Shown here: in pieces, positions 1 through 8,937 of the stretch | Layout: the number at the start of each line of letters is the position of its first letter | How positions within the stretch are numbered: position 1 is the first letter of the stretch | Origin: Lysinibacillus piscis | GTDB taxonomy: Bacteria > Bacillota > Bacilli > Bacillales_A > Planococcaceae | Reading direction: 5' to 3' | Length of the DNA: 64,000 nt | Assembly (NCBI RefSeq): GCF_026012395.1 | Contig: NZ_BRZA01000005.1 | Location: 124,001 to 188,000 of the forward strand | Translations under genes and position numbers: made by a program | The notes under the pieces: generated by a model | Databases searched by the model: none | What the model saw: only the letters and a program-made list of their open reading frames with translations | Told to the model about the DNA's origin: nothing

Positions 1-107
1 AAGTAACGGATTATGCCTATGTTGGCGGTCCAAATACCACGGTGGAAATGGGCGAACGCAATGGTTTAGTATTTGGTGAAATGTGGATTCCTGTTGTGCA
101 AAAATAA
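1..107 (+). CDS. C-terminal end of a probable GyrI-like effector-binding-domain protein (partial)
   Basis: The reading frame is open from base 3 to a TAA at 105-107 and gives about 34 residues, ending GEMWIPVVQK. A C-terminal [EV]xWIPV strand is typical of the GyrI-like/AraC effector-binding fold that ends many regulators and small-molecule binding proteins. Only this tail is visible, so the full domain organisation is unknown. A strong terminator follows at once, so this is the last gene of its transcript. The frame and stop are certain; the family is inferred from a short motif. Confidence 0.55.
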   Translation, partial: VTDYAYVGGPNTTVEMGERNGLVFGEMWIPVVQK

Positions 108-148
108 AAAAAGAGGGAAGGCAGATTACATAGCCTTCTCTCTTTTTT
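107..148 (+). terminator. Rho-independent terminator
   Basis: An A-rich arm ending in GAGGGAAGGC pairs with GCCTTCTCTC followed by a run of six T. It lies directly behind the stop codon of the partial gene at the left edge. Confidence 0.85.
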
Positions 149-163
149 ACCTTCTATCCTTCA

Positions 164-192
164 TTGTAATACGTCGTTTAAACGACTATAAT
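164..192 (+). promoter_or_regulatory. SigA-type promoter with a 14-bp palindromic operator in the spacer
   Basis: TTGTAA (164-169) and TATAAT (187-192) are separated by 17 bp, which fits a vegetative promoter. The spacer contains the perfect palindrome GTCGTTTAAACGAC (173-186). A palindrome between -35 and -10 just upstream of a regulator gene suggests autorepression; this is inference. Confidence 0.6.
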
Positions 193-231
193 TATGGTAT
201 AAAATTCTACTAAAAGAGGTGGTTCATCTAT

Positions 232-1416
232 ATGCAATACTTAACCACTGCCGAGATTGCTGAAAAATGGAGCGTTTCAATTAGACAAGTTCAACGATTG
301 CTGGCTGAGGGACGGATACCAAATGCCCAAAAATACGGAAGGTCATGGATGATTCCATCTAATGCAGAAAAACCTACTAATCTAGGGAGAGAAAAAAGGC
401 TACCCCAAGATTTATTTTCTTCCGACCTCCTCCATATGGTGGCTGCTACCTCTATCCCCATGCCTATACATAATCCTGATGCTATTCTAAATACTATAAA
501 TGATATCCAAGTACGATATGTCTATGAAGCCCATCTTGCTTATTTGCGAGGAAATTTCCAACAAACATTGGAATGCTACCATCAAACTAAAGGAGATGAT
601 GCAGCAAGATTATGTATCTCTTCAATAGCGATTGCAGCCGCTAATACTTTAGGCGATTATGCCACCTATATAGAAATCGAAACCTTTCTCAAAAGTTATA
701 TAAAGGATAGTACTAATGCCAGCGTTATTGCTATTGCAGAGCTTGCACTAAGTGTAAGTTCCATTACTTCAAATGTGGTACCTGACTGGATTAAGAAAGG
801 CGCATTTGATGCTCTTCCATCTGGTCTCAAACCCTCGGCTCTCTATTTACGAGCAAGGTATTTTTATTCCATTAACCAGTTCGATGCCATGCTAGCTGTG
901 GCACAAACTACATTGACACTAAACACTTCCAAGCAAGGAGTTACCTTCATGGATATCTATTTACGTTTAGCTTGTTCTATGGCATGTTATGCATCGAAGC
1001 AAGAGGAGGACGCCATACACTGGTTAGTGGATACTATGCACATCGCCTTACCTCACAGCTTTATTACACCGTTTGCAGATAGAGTAACAGCATTGGGAGG
1101 GTTATTGGAACGACATTTGTTACTCGAATTCCCTCAATCTTATGAGACCATCATTGCACAATGGAACTGTACATGGAAAAATTGGGTTATCTTCCACAAT
1201 CGCTTTGCACAGGACAATCTTACGCTTATCCTATCTCGACGAGAACACCATATTGCCCAGCTTGTTGCACGCCGTGTTCCTTACACAAATATTGCAAAAC
1301 AGCATAGTATTTCAGTGGGGAGATTGAAGAATATCGTATTGGAAATTTACGAAAAACTAGGTATATCTAACAGAGATGAACTTTCAAAATATGTTTTATG
1401 GAGCAAAAAAACGTGA
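232..1416 (+). CDS. Double helix-turn-helix transcriptional regulator (MerR/excisionase-like N-terminus, LuxR-type C-terminus)
   Basis: Residues 1-45 (LTTAEIAEKWSVSIRQVQRL, then GRIPNAQKYGRSWMIP) match the excisionase/MerR-like HTH that reads a DNA site through a wing. The middle, about 90-320, is helical and resembles a TPR-like sensor region. Residues about 335-390 (LSRREHHIAQLVARR, then GRLKNIVLEIYEKLGI) form a LuxR/GerE-type HTH. The start is set by AGAGGTGG 9 nt upstream. It stands alone behind a promoter with a palindrome, so autoregulation is plausible. The signal it senses and its targets are unknown. The small membrane protein and surface protein downstream are candidate targets only by proximity. 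Confidence 0.7.
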   Translation: MQYLTTAEIAEKWSVSIRQVQRLLAEGRIPNAQKYGRSWMIPSNAEKPTNLGREKRLPQDLFSSDLLHMVAATSIPMPIHNPDAILNTINDIQVRYVYEAHLAYLRGNFQQTLECYHQTKGDDAARLCISSIAIAAANTLGDYATYIEIETFLKSYIKDSTNASVIAIAELALSVSSITSNVVPDWIKKGAFDALPSGLKPSALYLRARYFYSINQFDAMLAVAQTTLTLNTSKQGVTFMDIYLRLACSMACYASKQEEDAIHWLVDTMHIALPHSFITPFADRVTALGGLLERHLLLEFPQSYETIIAQWNCTWKNWVIFHNRFAQDNLTLILSRREHHIAQLVARRVPYTNIAKQHSISVGRLKNIVLEIYEKLGISNRDELSKYVLWSKKT

Positions 1417-1457
1417 CTTTTTTAGAATGAAAAGTCACTACAAAAAATAGAGCTTTG

Positions 1458-1494
1458 CCCCTATGATGAGAATACATCGTCATAGGGGTTTTAT
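1458..1494 (+). terminator. Rho-independent terminator after the regulator gene
   Basis: CCCCTATGATG (1458-1468) pairs with CGTCATAGGGG (1478-1488), allowing one G-T pair, and TTTTAT follows. A second, shorter hairpin (1413-1438, GTGACTTTT/AAAAGTCAC) overlaps the stop codon of the regulator. Confidence 0.8.
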
Positions 1495-1533
1495 AATTTC
1501 TAAATTTATGTATGAGGAGGTTTGAGTTAGAAT

Positions 1534-1713
1534 ATGAGCAATCTAGAAACGGCTATATACAGTAGTATTTTTACGATCATACTTGGCGTAATCTTTTATG
1601 TGAGATTATGGTGGGATGGTAATAATTTATCATGGAGATTTACTCGATGGTTTTTTGTTATTTTAGCTATTATTGTAGGCATTGTAGGGATATGTGTTTA
1701 TTTAATGAGCTAA
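1534..1713 (+). CDS. Small two-helix membrane protein, 59 aa
   Basis: ATG at 1534 to TAA at 1711-1713 encodes 59 residues. Residues about 9-22 (SSIFTIILGVIFYV) and 37-57 (WFFVILAIIVGIVGICVY) are hydrophobic helices joined by a polar, tryptophan-rich loop. AGGAGG lies 13 nt upstream, rather far from the start. It sits between the regulator terminator and the surface-protein gene and could be the first gene of that transcript. No family is recognised. Confidence 0.55.
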   Translation: MSNLETAIYSSIFTIILGVIFYVRLWWDGNNLSWRFTRWFFVILAIIVGIVGICVYLMS

Positions 1714-1747
1714 TCTAATATTTTAAAAATTTAAAAGAAGGTGTTCT

Positions 1748-4726
1748 ATGAAAGGGATTACTAGAGTTTTTTCACTTATAGTAGTGTTTTTTCTTATTTT
1801 GCAATTACTCTATACGAATCAAGTAAGTGCTCATACAAAAATACAAGTTGAGAACGATGCCATACCAAAATTTAGCTTTATTAATGATATGCCAAATGGA
1901 GTCACGACAACTAATAGCACGGTAACAGTACAAGTAAACAATCAGCTATCCGTTAATAATGTGATCTATGTCAAGAAAGATGCAACTGGGCAACATACTG
2001 GCGGTAGTTGGGAAGATGCCTTCACCGATTTACAATCAGCATTAGATATCGTCCAAAGTGGTCAACAAATATGGCTAGCAGCTGGGACCTATAAACCAAC
2101 AATTAAAATAGACCCAGCAGACGAACGTACAGCTACCTTCCAGTTAAAAAATAATGTAGCGCTATATGGCGGTTTCAACGGGACAGAAACTGATTTAGCA
2201 CAACGGAATTGGAGATTGAATGAAACTACTTTAAGTGGAGATATCGGGATAGAAGGCGATAATACAGATAATGTCTACCATGTACTTTATCATCCAGCCA
2301 GCTTACAGTTAGACGCTACAGCTATTTTAGATGGTGTGACGATTACAGCAGGAAATGCCAATGGTATTACTCCACATGAGATGGGGGGCGGCATGCTGAA
2401 TGACGCAAGTAGTCCTACTCTAATAAATGTCACATTCCATGACAATTCAGCAATGGGCGGTGGTGGGATGATCAATATGAATAGTAGTAGTTCCTCTCTT
2501 ACAAATGTATCGTTCCATGACAATTCAGCACAATTAGGCGGCGGGATAGTTAATTTTAATAGTAGTAGTCCCTCTCTTATGAATGTATCGTTCCATGACA
2601 ATTCAGCAACAGATATTGGAGGTGGCATGCTCAATATAAATAGTAGTAACCCCTCTCTCATGAATGCAGTGTTCTATACCAATTCAGCAGATGGTGGTAG
2701 CGCTATAGCTAATGAACCTACGAGTAGCTTCACCTTAATAAATGCCACAATTAGCGACAATCAATCAAAAGATAGATTTTCACAAGGAATAAAATACCCT
2801 ATTTATGGTGGTAGCGGTGTCATCCGAAACAGCCTTATCGTAGGTAATCATAATGAGCCTGCCCTTTTTAACTATACTGGGACAATTGAAAGTAGTTTAT
2901 TGGACGTAGAGGACAATCACACAATACTAGCTAAATTCCACAAAACAAAAACAAATATAGAAACGACTATTTATAACTATGAAGATCTATTTACTAATGC
3001 AAGTACGTCCGATTATCGCCTAAAAGCACACTCACCAGCAATTAATAAAGGAGACAATAGACACAACAATACGCTAGTTGATCTTGCTGGTAAGACCCGT
3101 ATTCAAGGGGGAATCATTGATTTAGGCGCATATGAAGCAGGTTTTTATACTGTCACATACAATAAAAATGAGGCGACAGATGGCGATGTGCCAGAGGATC
3201 ATACAATTTATGAGGAAAATAATTCAGTAACCGTACATGCAAATAGTGGTAATTTAGGAAAAGCGGGCTATGCGTTTACTGGCTGGAATACACATGCCGA
3301 TGGTAAAGGTACACATTATGCCGAAAATACAACGTTCCAAATGGGCACTAACAATATCACACTATACGCTCAATGGACGAAAAATCTAGCGAATGCCACA
3401 ATCCTGTATGATGCAAACGGCGCAACAGGTGGACAAGTACCTCAAGATTATACAATATATGAGGAAAATGAAAGTGTCACAGTATTAAATAATAGTAGCA
3501 ATCTCATAAAAGTAGGTTATACATTCAAAGGCTGGAACACACAAGCTGATGGCAAGGGTATAGCCTATATGCCAAATGATACATTCAAAATGGGTGCAAC
3601 AAATGTCATACTCTATGCTCAATGGACAACAAATCCAACCTACCAAGTGCAATATGATGCAAATGGCGCACTACCACGGGACAATAAAAAATATGAGGAA
3701 AATGAAGTAGTAAAGGTTCAAGGCAATAGTGGTAATCTGATGCGAGCAGGTTATACATTTGCAGGCTGGAATACACAAGCTGATGGCAAAGGTATAGCGT
3801 ATACGGAAAACGCAACATTTCCAATAGGTAAAGAGAATGTCACACTGTATGCGCAATGGATTGTAAGCTCGCCCCCAACAGGAGGTAATACTACACCACC
3901 AGCATCAAATGACAACAATATACCACCATCGAATGATTATTATTTTTCTCCTGTAGTACCTGTAAAAATTGCGTTTCACACAAATGATGGTACAGTGATA
4001 CCACCAATTGAATTGACTTCTAATACAAAAATAAATAATTTACCTGTGCCGACAAAAGAAGGGTTCCGTTTTGCTGGCTGGTATCAAGATGCAGCTTTTA
4101 CAAAACCATGGGTAGATGGCGCACTTGTAAAGGAGAGCTTAGCACTCTATGCGAAGTGGACACCATTACAAGTAGACGAGCCTATAACGCCACAAGAACC
4201 AACTGCTATTGTAAAATTCCAAGATTTACAGCAATATTGGGCAAAGGACATGATTGAGGAATTAGCAGCACAGGGCATTATTCGAGGTTATGAAGATGGC
4301 ACTTTCCGTCCAGAGGAATCTATTAGTCGTATGCATGTTGCACTATTATTAACAAGAGCTTTCTCATTCGACAAAGTACGGACATCAGATGATTTTTCAG
4401 ATGTCTCACCAACCCATCCTTATTATGATGCGATTAAGACATTGCAACAGGCTGGGATTATAGATGGTTCAAATGGAGCTTTCCTACCTACTGAAAACAT
4501 GACTCGGGCACAATTAGCCAAAGTGCTTGTTGGTGTGCTTGGATTAACGCCTGAAAGTAAGAGCTCCTTTATGGATGTTGCTAGTGATCATTGGAGCACA
4601 GGCTATATTGCCGTGTTAGAGCATGAAGGAATTGCTCTTGGGGATAATGGTTATTTCCATCCGAATGCTCCTGTCACACGCGCACAGTTTGTAGCATTTT
4701 TGTATCGTATTATTCATAATAAGTAG
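1748..4726 (+). CDS. Secreted S-layer-anchored protein: beta-helix, choice-of-anchor Q, four InlB-type repeats, three SLH domains
   Basis: A 992-aa modular surface protein. Residues 1-29 are a signal peptide ending near VSA. About 70-400 form a right-handed beta-helix with Pmp-like repeats (FHDNSA, GGGM); it starts with the common VIYVKKDATG and GGSWEDAF motifs. About 430-465 (SPAINKGDN, LGAYE) match the choice-of-anchor Q region. Four Listeria-Bacteroides (InlB B-type) repeats follow, ending LYAQW or LYAKW (about 470-815). Residues about 822-992 are three SLH domains (FQDLQQYWAKD, FSDVSPTHPYYD, FMDVASDHWSTGY), which bind pyruvylated secondary cell-wall polymer. An adhesin or S-layer-associated role is inferred; no catalytic residues are evident. 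Confidence 0.85.
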   Translation: MKGITRVFSLIVVFFLILQLLYTNQVSAHTKIQVENDAIPKFSFINDMPNGVTTTNSTVTVQVNNQLSVNNVIYVKKDATGQHTGGSWEDAFTDLQSALDIVQSGQQIWLAAGTYKPTIKIDPADERTATFQLKNNVALYGGFNGTETDLAQRNWRLNETTLSGDIGIEGDNTDNVYHVLYHPASLQLDATAILDGVTITAGNANGITPHEMGGGMLNDASSPTLINVTFHDNSAMGGGGMINMNSSSSSLTNVSFHDNSAQLGGGIVNFNSSSPSLMNVSFHDNSATDIGGGMLNINSSNPSLMNAVFYTNSADGGSAIANEPTSSFTLINATISDNQSKDRFSQGIKYPIYGGSGVIRNSLIVGNHNEPALFNYTGTIESSLLDVEDNHTILAKFHKTKTNIETTIYNYEDLFTNASTSDYRLKAHSPAINKGDNRHNNTLVDLAGKTRIQGGIIDLGAYEAGFYTVTYNKNEATDGDVPEDHTIYEENNSVTVHANSGNLGKAGYAFTGWNTHADGKGTHYAENTTFQMGTNNITLYAQWTKNLANATILYDANGATGGQVPQDYTIYEENESVTVLNNSSNLIKVGYTFKGWNTQADGKGIAYMPNDTFKMGATNVILYAQWTTNPTYQVQYDANGALPRDNKKYEENEVVKVQGNSGNLMRAGYTFAGWNTQADGKGIAYTENATFPIGKENVTLYAQWIVSSPPTGGNTTPPASNDNNIPPSNDYYFSPVVPVKIAFHTNDGTVIPPIELTSNTKINNLPVPTKEGFRFAGWYQDAAFTKPWVDGALVKESLALYAKWTPLQVDEPITPQEPTAIVKFQDLQQYWAKDMIEELAAQGIIRGYEDGTFRPEESISRMHVALLLTRAFSFDKVRTSDDFSDVSPTHPYYDAIKTLQQAGIIDGSNGAFLPTENMTRAQLAKVLVGVLGLTPESKSSFMDVASDHWSTGYIAVLEHEGIALGDNGYFHPNAPVTRAQFVAFLYRIIHNK
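2400..2690 (+). repeat. In-gene tandem repeats of about 78 bp (26 aa)
   Basis: Four units, each carrying TTCCATGACAATTCAGCA or a close variant, recur at 2435, 2513, 2591 and 2672, that is at 78, 78 and 81 bp spacing. They encode the beta-helix rungs around NVSFHDNSA and GGGM. The high nucleotide identity between units suggests recent duplication and the possibility of copy-number variation. Confidence 0.8.
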
Positions 4727-4765
4727 AACCACAAGATGACTTTCAAGTTACTTAGCTAAAAAATG

Positions 4766-4872
4766 ATTAAGGTATTGTATCTTGGTTCGACAGATTTTTT
4801 GCATCGAAAGCGAAGCGTCAAATACAGAAGACTTCACCTTCAATGCTCCTGAACCAAGATAAATCCCTTAAT
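4766..4872. terminator. Long imperfect inverted repeat between convergent genes, probable bidirectional terminator
   Basis: ATTAAGG then ATCTTGGTTC (4766-4788) is mirrored by GAACCAAGAT then CCTTAAT (4851-4872), with about 62 bp between the arms. It fills the space between the convergent surface-protein and lactate-dehydrogenase genes. The loop is long for a simple terminator, so a decayed small repeat element is an alternative. Confidence 0.5.
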
Positions 4873-4880
4873 ACTCCTTC

Positions 4881-5864
<984 letters not shown>

Positions 5865-5989
5865 CTAAATTAAGATTAGAATAGCCTCTTTATCGCTAGC
5901 TATCAAGCTGTTCAAATATTCTTCATTTTTCATACTATAAATTCCCAATCATCCCCTAACATCCTTTAAGAAAAAATTTTGAATACCAT

Positions 5990-6043
5990 AATGAACTGCT
6001 TCCCCATGATTAGATGTGTCTAGCAATGGGGAAGCAGTTCATT
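5990..6043. repeat. Perfect 18-bp inverted repeat, stem-loop
   Basis: AATGAACTGCTTCCCCAT (5990-6007) is exactly mirrored at 6026-6043 with an 18-nt loop. There is no T-run after either arm, so it is not a canonical terminator. It lies between ldh (upstream side) and the methyltransferase terminator. It could be an operator, an RNA-processing hairpin or the remnant of a small repeat. Confidence 0.7.
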
Positions 6044-6074
6044 ACTCACGATATAACTCTACAATAGGTACAAA

Positions 6075-6100
6075 CAAAAAGGAGCTTATTCGACAGCTCC
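6075..6100 (-). terminator. Terminator of the methyltransferase transcript
   Basis: On the minus strand GGAGCT, an 8-nt loop and AGCTCC are followed by TTTTTG. It lies 20 bp behind the stop of the broken methyltransferase gene. Confidence 0.8.
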
Positions 6101-6119
6101 CTGATAGTTTATCAATAAT

Positions 6120-6869
6120 TTAAAACTTTTTAGATGCTTTTATGATAAAAGTTGCAGGAACCAATTGTGCCTTTTGGGTTGAATACCATTTTGAAGGATT
6201 TTCCGAGGGAGTGTCAGGCAAGGCAACCTCATCTATTACCTTTTCAATTATGAATCCAGCTTCTACTAGTGTATTTATATAGGTACTTAATTTTCTATGA
6301 TAAATAATCACATTATGATGCCATGCTTCATTATACTCTGGTCCCTCAATATTATAAGATTTACTAAAATTAAATGATGACTGCTCATAGGATAAACGGT
6401 CATGAAGAGGGTGCTCCCAGCTAAATATAAAAATCCCACCTGGCTTTAAATAACTATATATATTTGATAATGTTTGTTGGAGGTCAACAGTCCACCCTAA
6501 AGCATAAATAGAATATACAATATCAAAATAACTATTTGGTATTCCTGGATTTACTTCCATAGGAGATTCAAATAAATTTACACTTGCTTGTTAATTTGAT
6601 AATAAATGAGTAGCAGTTTCTATTTGTTTTGTTGAAAGGTCTAATCCCCATAACTCTTTTGCACCTTTATTCGCCATATATTCTAATGAGTGTCCACTAC
6701 CACATCCAATATCCAAAACCCTTTTATCTGAAATATCATCAAATAAGTTAAGGTCATTTTCGCTTAAAGCAAAGGGGCCGTATTCAGGAAGTGCCGTTCT
6801 TCCGAAAAAACGTTCTGCGGATTTATCCCAGCCTTCCTTATTCATATTCAACATTTTAGCTACTTCCAT
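6120..6869 (-). pseudogene. Class I SAM-dependent methyltransferase interrupted by one in-frame stop
   Basis: The frame opens at ATG 6869, with AGGAAG 7 nt upstream, and encodes SAM motif I VLDIGCGSGHSLEYMA. It reads to a TAA at 6591-6593, continues in the same frame for ten sense codons, and then for 146 more residues with DIVYSIYALGW, LKPGGIFIFSWEHP and a C-terminal small-molecule methyltransferase lid. Nothing but the single stop separates the halves, so this is a nonsense mutation or sequencing error in a gene of about 249 codons. Both halves look conserved, which suggests the change is recent. It follows another methyltransferase gene by 21 bp in a likely operon. The substrate is unknown. 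Confidence 0.85.
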
Positions 6870-6890
6870 AGATACACTTCCTATTCTAAT

Positions 6891-7472
6891 TTACTTTATC
6901 TTTGTTGCCAGTATTGCAGCTGAATTTGGTGTTAAATAAATTTCTGTTGCTATTAATCCACTATGATTTAGCCAATATTCCCTAACTTTATCCGGCTTCC
7001 CTTTCCATTCATTTGGAAATTGTTCTTCTGGAGTAAAATCATCCATAAATAACATTCCCCCAACATTTAATGTATGAAATAATAGCTCTCCTTCAATCGT
7101 TTTTGCAGCTGCTGCATCGGCAAAAATAAATTGAAACGGTCCTTTAGCAATAACCTCTTTCCAATCACCATAAATAAATTCAGCCTGTTTATGTCTAATG
7201 TGGTGAGCAGTAGCATCAATTTTTTCTTTTGAATTATCCACCGTAATAAATTTTGCTGTTGGAGCAATAGAAGACAGTATCCAAGAACTCCCTACGCCAA
7301 AACCAGTGCCAACCTCAAGAATTTTCCCATGTGTTATTTGCCCAACGAGAACTGATAATAGTCTTTCAGCTTCATCTGAACAAGAGTTTTCAAAGTTATT
7401 CCTTTCAGCTAATAACTTGCTAGCTTGTACTAATTCTGGAATATATGTATTTGAGCAATATAAAGTAGACAT
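6891..7472 (-). CDS. O-methyltransferase-like SAM-dependent methyltransferase
   Basis: 193 aa. SAM motif I is ILEVGTGFGVGSSW; the acidic residue that contacts the SAM ribose lies in FITVDNSKEKI; GDWKEV and FIFADAAAAKTIEGELLF follow, then GGMLFMDDF. This is the layout of small class I O-methyltransferases. The start at 7472 is chosen for AAGGTGG 8 nt upstream; earlier in-frame starts lack a ribosome binding site. It is the first gene of a two-gene set with the interrupted methyltransferase. The substrate cannot be read from the sequence. Confidence 0.75.
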   Translation of the reverse strand: MSTLYCSNTYIPELVQASKLLAERNNFENSCSDEAERLLSVLVGQITHGKILEVGTGFGVGSSWILSSIAPTAKFITVDNSKEKIDATAHHIRHKQAEFIYGDWKEVIAKGPFQFIFADAAAAKTIEGELLFHTLNVGGMLFMDDFTPEEQFPNEWKGKPDKVREYWLNHSGLIATEIYLTPNSAAILATKIK

Positions 7473-7529
7473 TAGACTAACCACCTTCATTTTCTGCAAC
7501 AAATCTGCTCATGAATTCATTAAATTCTA

Positions 7530-7565
7530 TAAAAATAGACAATAATCCTTCTTGAATTATTGTCT
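7530..7565 (-). terminator. Terminator downstream of the MBL-fold gene
   Basis: AGACAATAAT (7537-7546) is mirrored by ATTATTGTCT (7556-7565). On the minus strand the second arm is followed by ATTTTTATAG. It separates the MBL-fold gene from the methyltransferase operon. The 175 bp between it and the MBL-fold stop are AT-rich, with one AT-only palindrome (about 7676-7697), and show no gene. Confidence 0.65.
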
Positions 7566-7740
7566 TTAATGGTTTATAGGTTGTGATTAATTAGTGCTCT
7601 TAAATGAAGCTTAAGTAAGACAAATACAATCTCAACAGCTACTTAAAATGCAATTAAATTATATATCACTTCTAGATATTTTTTATTTAAATAAAAAATT
7701 GCATTCAAACCAGCTATTTCGTAATATAAAAACACATTTT

Positions 7741-8589
7741 TCAATAGCCATTAGTAAATTCATCTATTACCTCTAATTCATCATCAGTCAGTTCCCTATT
7801 CACATATTGCTTATAATTTTCTACTATTTTTTGTTTTTCACCTTTGAAAGTATCTGTATATGTTGCAATGGTTCTAAGCATTGTGATTTCTTGATTGAAC
7901 TCCTCTTTTGAAATCGGTCTCCAATGGGAAAGAATATACGTTTCTGCGTCAAATGCTTCTAGTGTATCTAACAGTTGAAGCGTTTCATTAATTTTGTAAT
8001 TCCTCTTTTCAGAAAAAATATCACAATAGATACAATCCCCTAAAAACAGAATCTTTTCTTCTTTGATATACACAACTACAGAATCTGAAGCATGACTTCC
8101 GCCAACATGTTGTACGATACAGGTCACTTCCCCAAGATCGATTTCCAGCTGTTTTTCAAAGATTACATCTGGTAATACAATTGTGATATTTCTTTGATGA
8201 GGAAATTCCTTTTTTATCGCATCTGCACAAAACTCAATCTCTGTTCCTTCTTTAACTCGTGCATCTAGAGCTTCATCAGACCATGAAAGATGTTGTAATT
8301 TTTCTATTGCCATCTTTGTTTCTTTTGAGGAAATGGATACTGCATTTGTTAGAGCTGAGAGTCCGAAAATATGATCCCAATGCCAATGTGTAAGGACAAC
8401 CATATCTGGATTTGAAACGTTTCTTTTTAATAATTCATCTAGAAAATATTTGGCATGGTTTTCCGAGTTACCTGCATCAATCATTAATGTCTTATTTTTG
8501 CCAACAACCATTCCCAATATTGGCCGATCTGTCTCTGATATTGGTGTGATATACCAAAAACACTTACCTATTTGCTCTATAGAATGCAT
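7741..8589 (-). CDS. MBL-fold metallo-hydrolase
   Basis: 282 aa with the metallo-beta-lactamase metal-binding signature THWHWDHIFG near residue 68, VGGSHASDSVVVY supplying the next histidine, FLGDCIYCD the bridging aspartate, and LSHWRP the last histidine. Two metal ions and hydrolysis of an ester, thioester or lactam-like substrate are expected for the family; the substrate is not evident. ATG at 8589 has AAGGAG 10 nt upstream; an in-frame GTG three codons earlier is too close to that site. It is a single-gene unit. Confidence 0.8.
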   Translation of the reverse strand: MHSIEQIGKCFWYITPISETDRPILGMVVGKNKTLMIDAGNSENHAKYFLDELLKRNVSNPDMVVLTHWHWDHIFGLSALTNAVSISSKETKMAIEKLQHLSWSDEALDARVKEGTEIEFCADAIKKEFPHQRNITIVLPDVIFEKQLEIDLGEVTCIVQHVGGSHASDSVVVYIKEEKILFLGDCIYCDIFSEKRNYKINETLQLLDTLEAFDAETYILSHWRPISKEEFNQEITMLRTIATYTDTFKGEKQKIVENYKQYVNRELTDDELEVIDEFTNGY

Positions 8590-8937
8590 ATAAAACACGC
8601 TCCTTTATGATTAACAAGCTGAATCACTCCATTTGATATAAATAAAATTTAGTGAAACGGTCTTTCTTTGTATTATTCAATCCAATACGGGCAACATAAT
8701 GTCAGAAACAATATGTAATGAATTGAATTACACCTTAATTTTTGAAAATGTACATTTATAAATATACATCATCACATATTTCAATACGAACATTAAAATA
8801 CTCACCGATACTTCTAGATAAAATGATTTCGTGCTTACTTATACTAAAATAATTATTATCAGCTTTTAATATTTGAAATTACCCCTTTCTATCTTTATAA
8901 TTAGGCAGTTGTTTGTTTTTAAATTAGGAGGTTTCAC
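8590..8937. other. Intergenic region between divergent genes
   Basis: About 350 bp, very AT-rich. It must hold the two divergent promoters, but no element stands out clearly. A partial dyad (TGTACATTTATAAATATACA, about 8749-8768) is present. No gene is seen. Confidence 0.4.

Noticed and set aside
2290..2661. A 123-codon minus-strand frame inside the surface-protein gene.
   Set aside because: It is the antisense of the tandem repeats; it repeats because they do.
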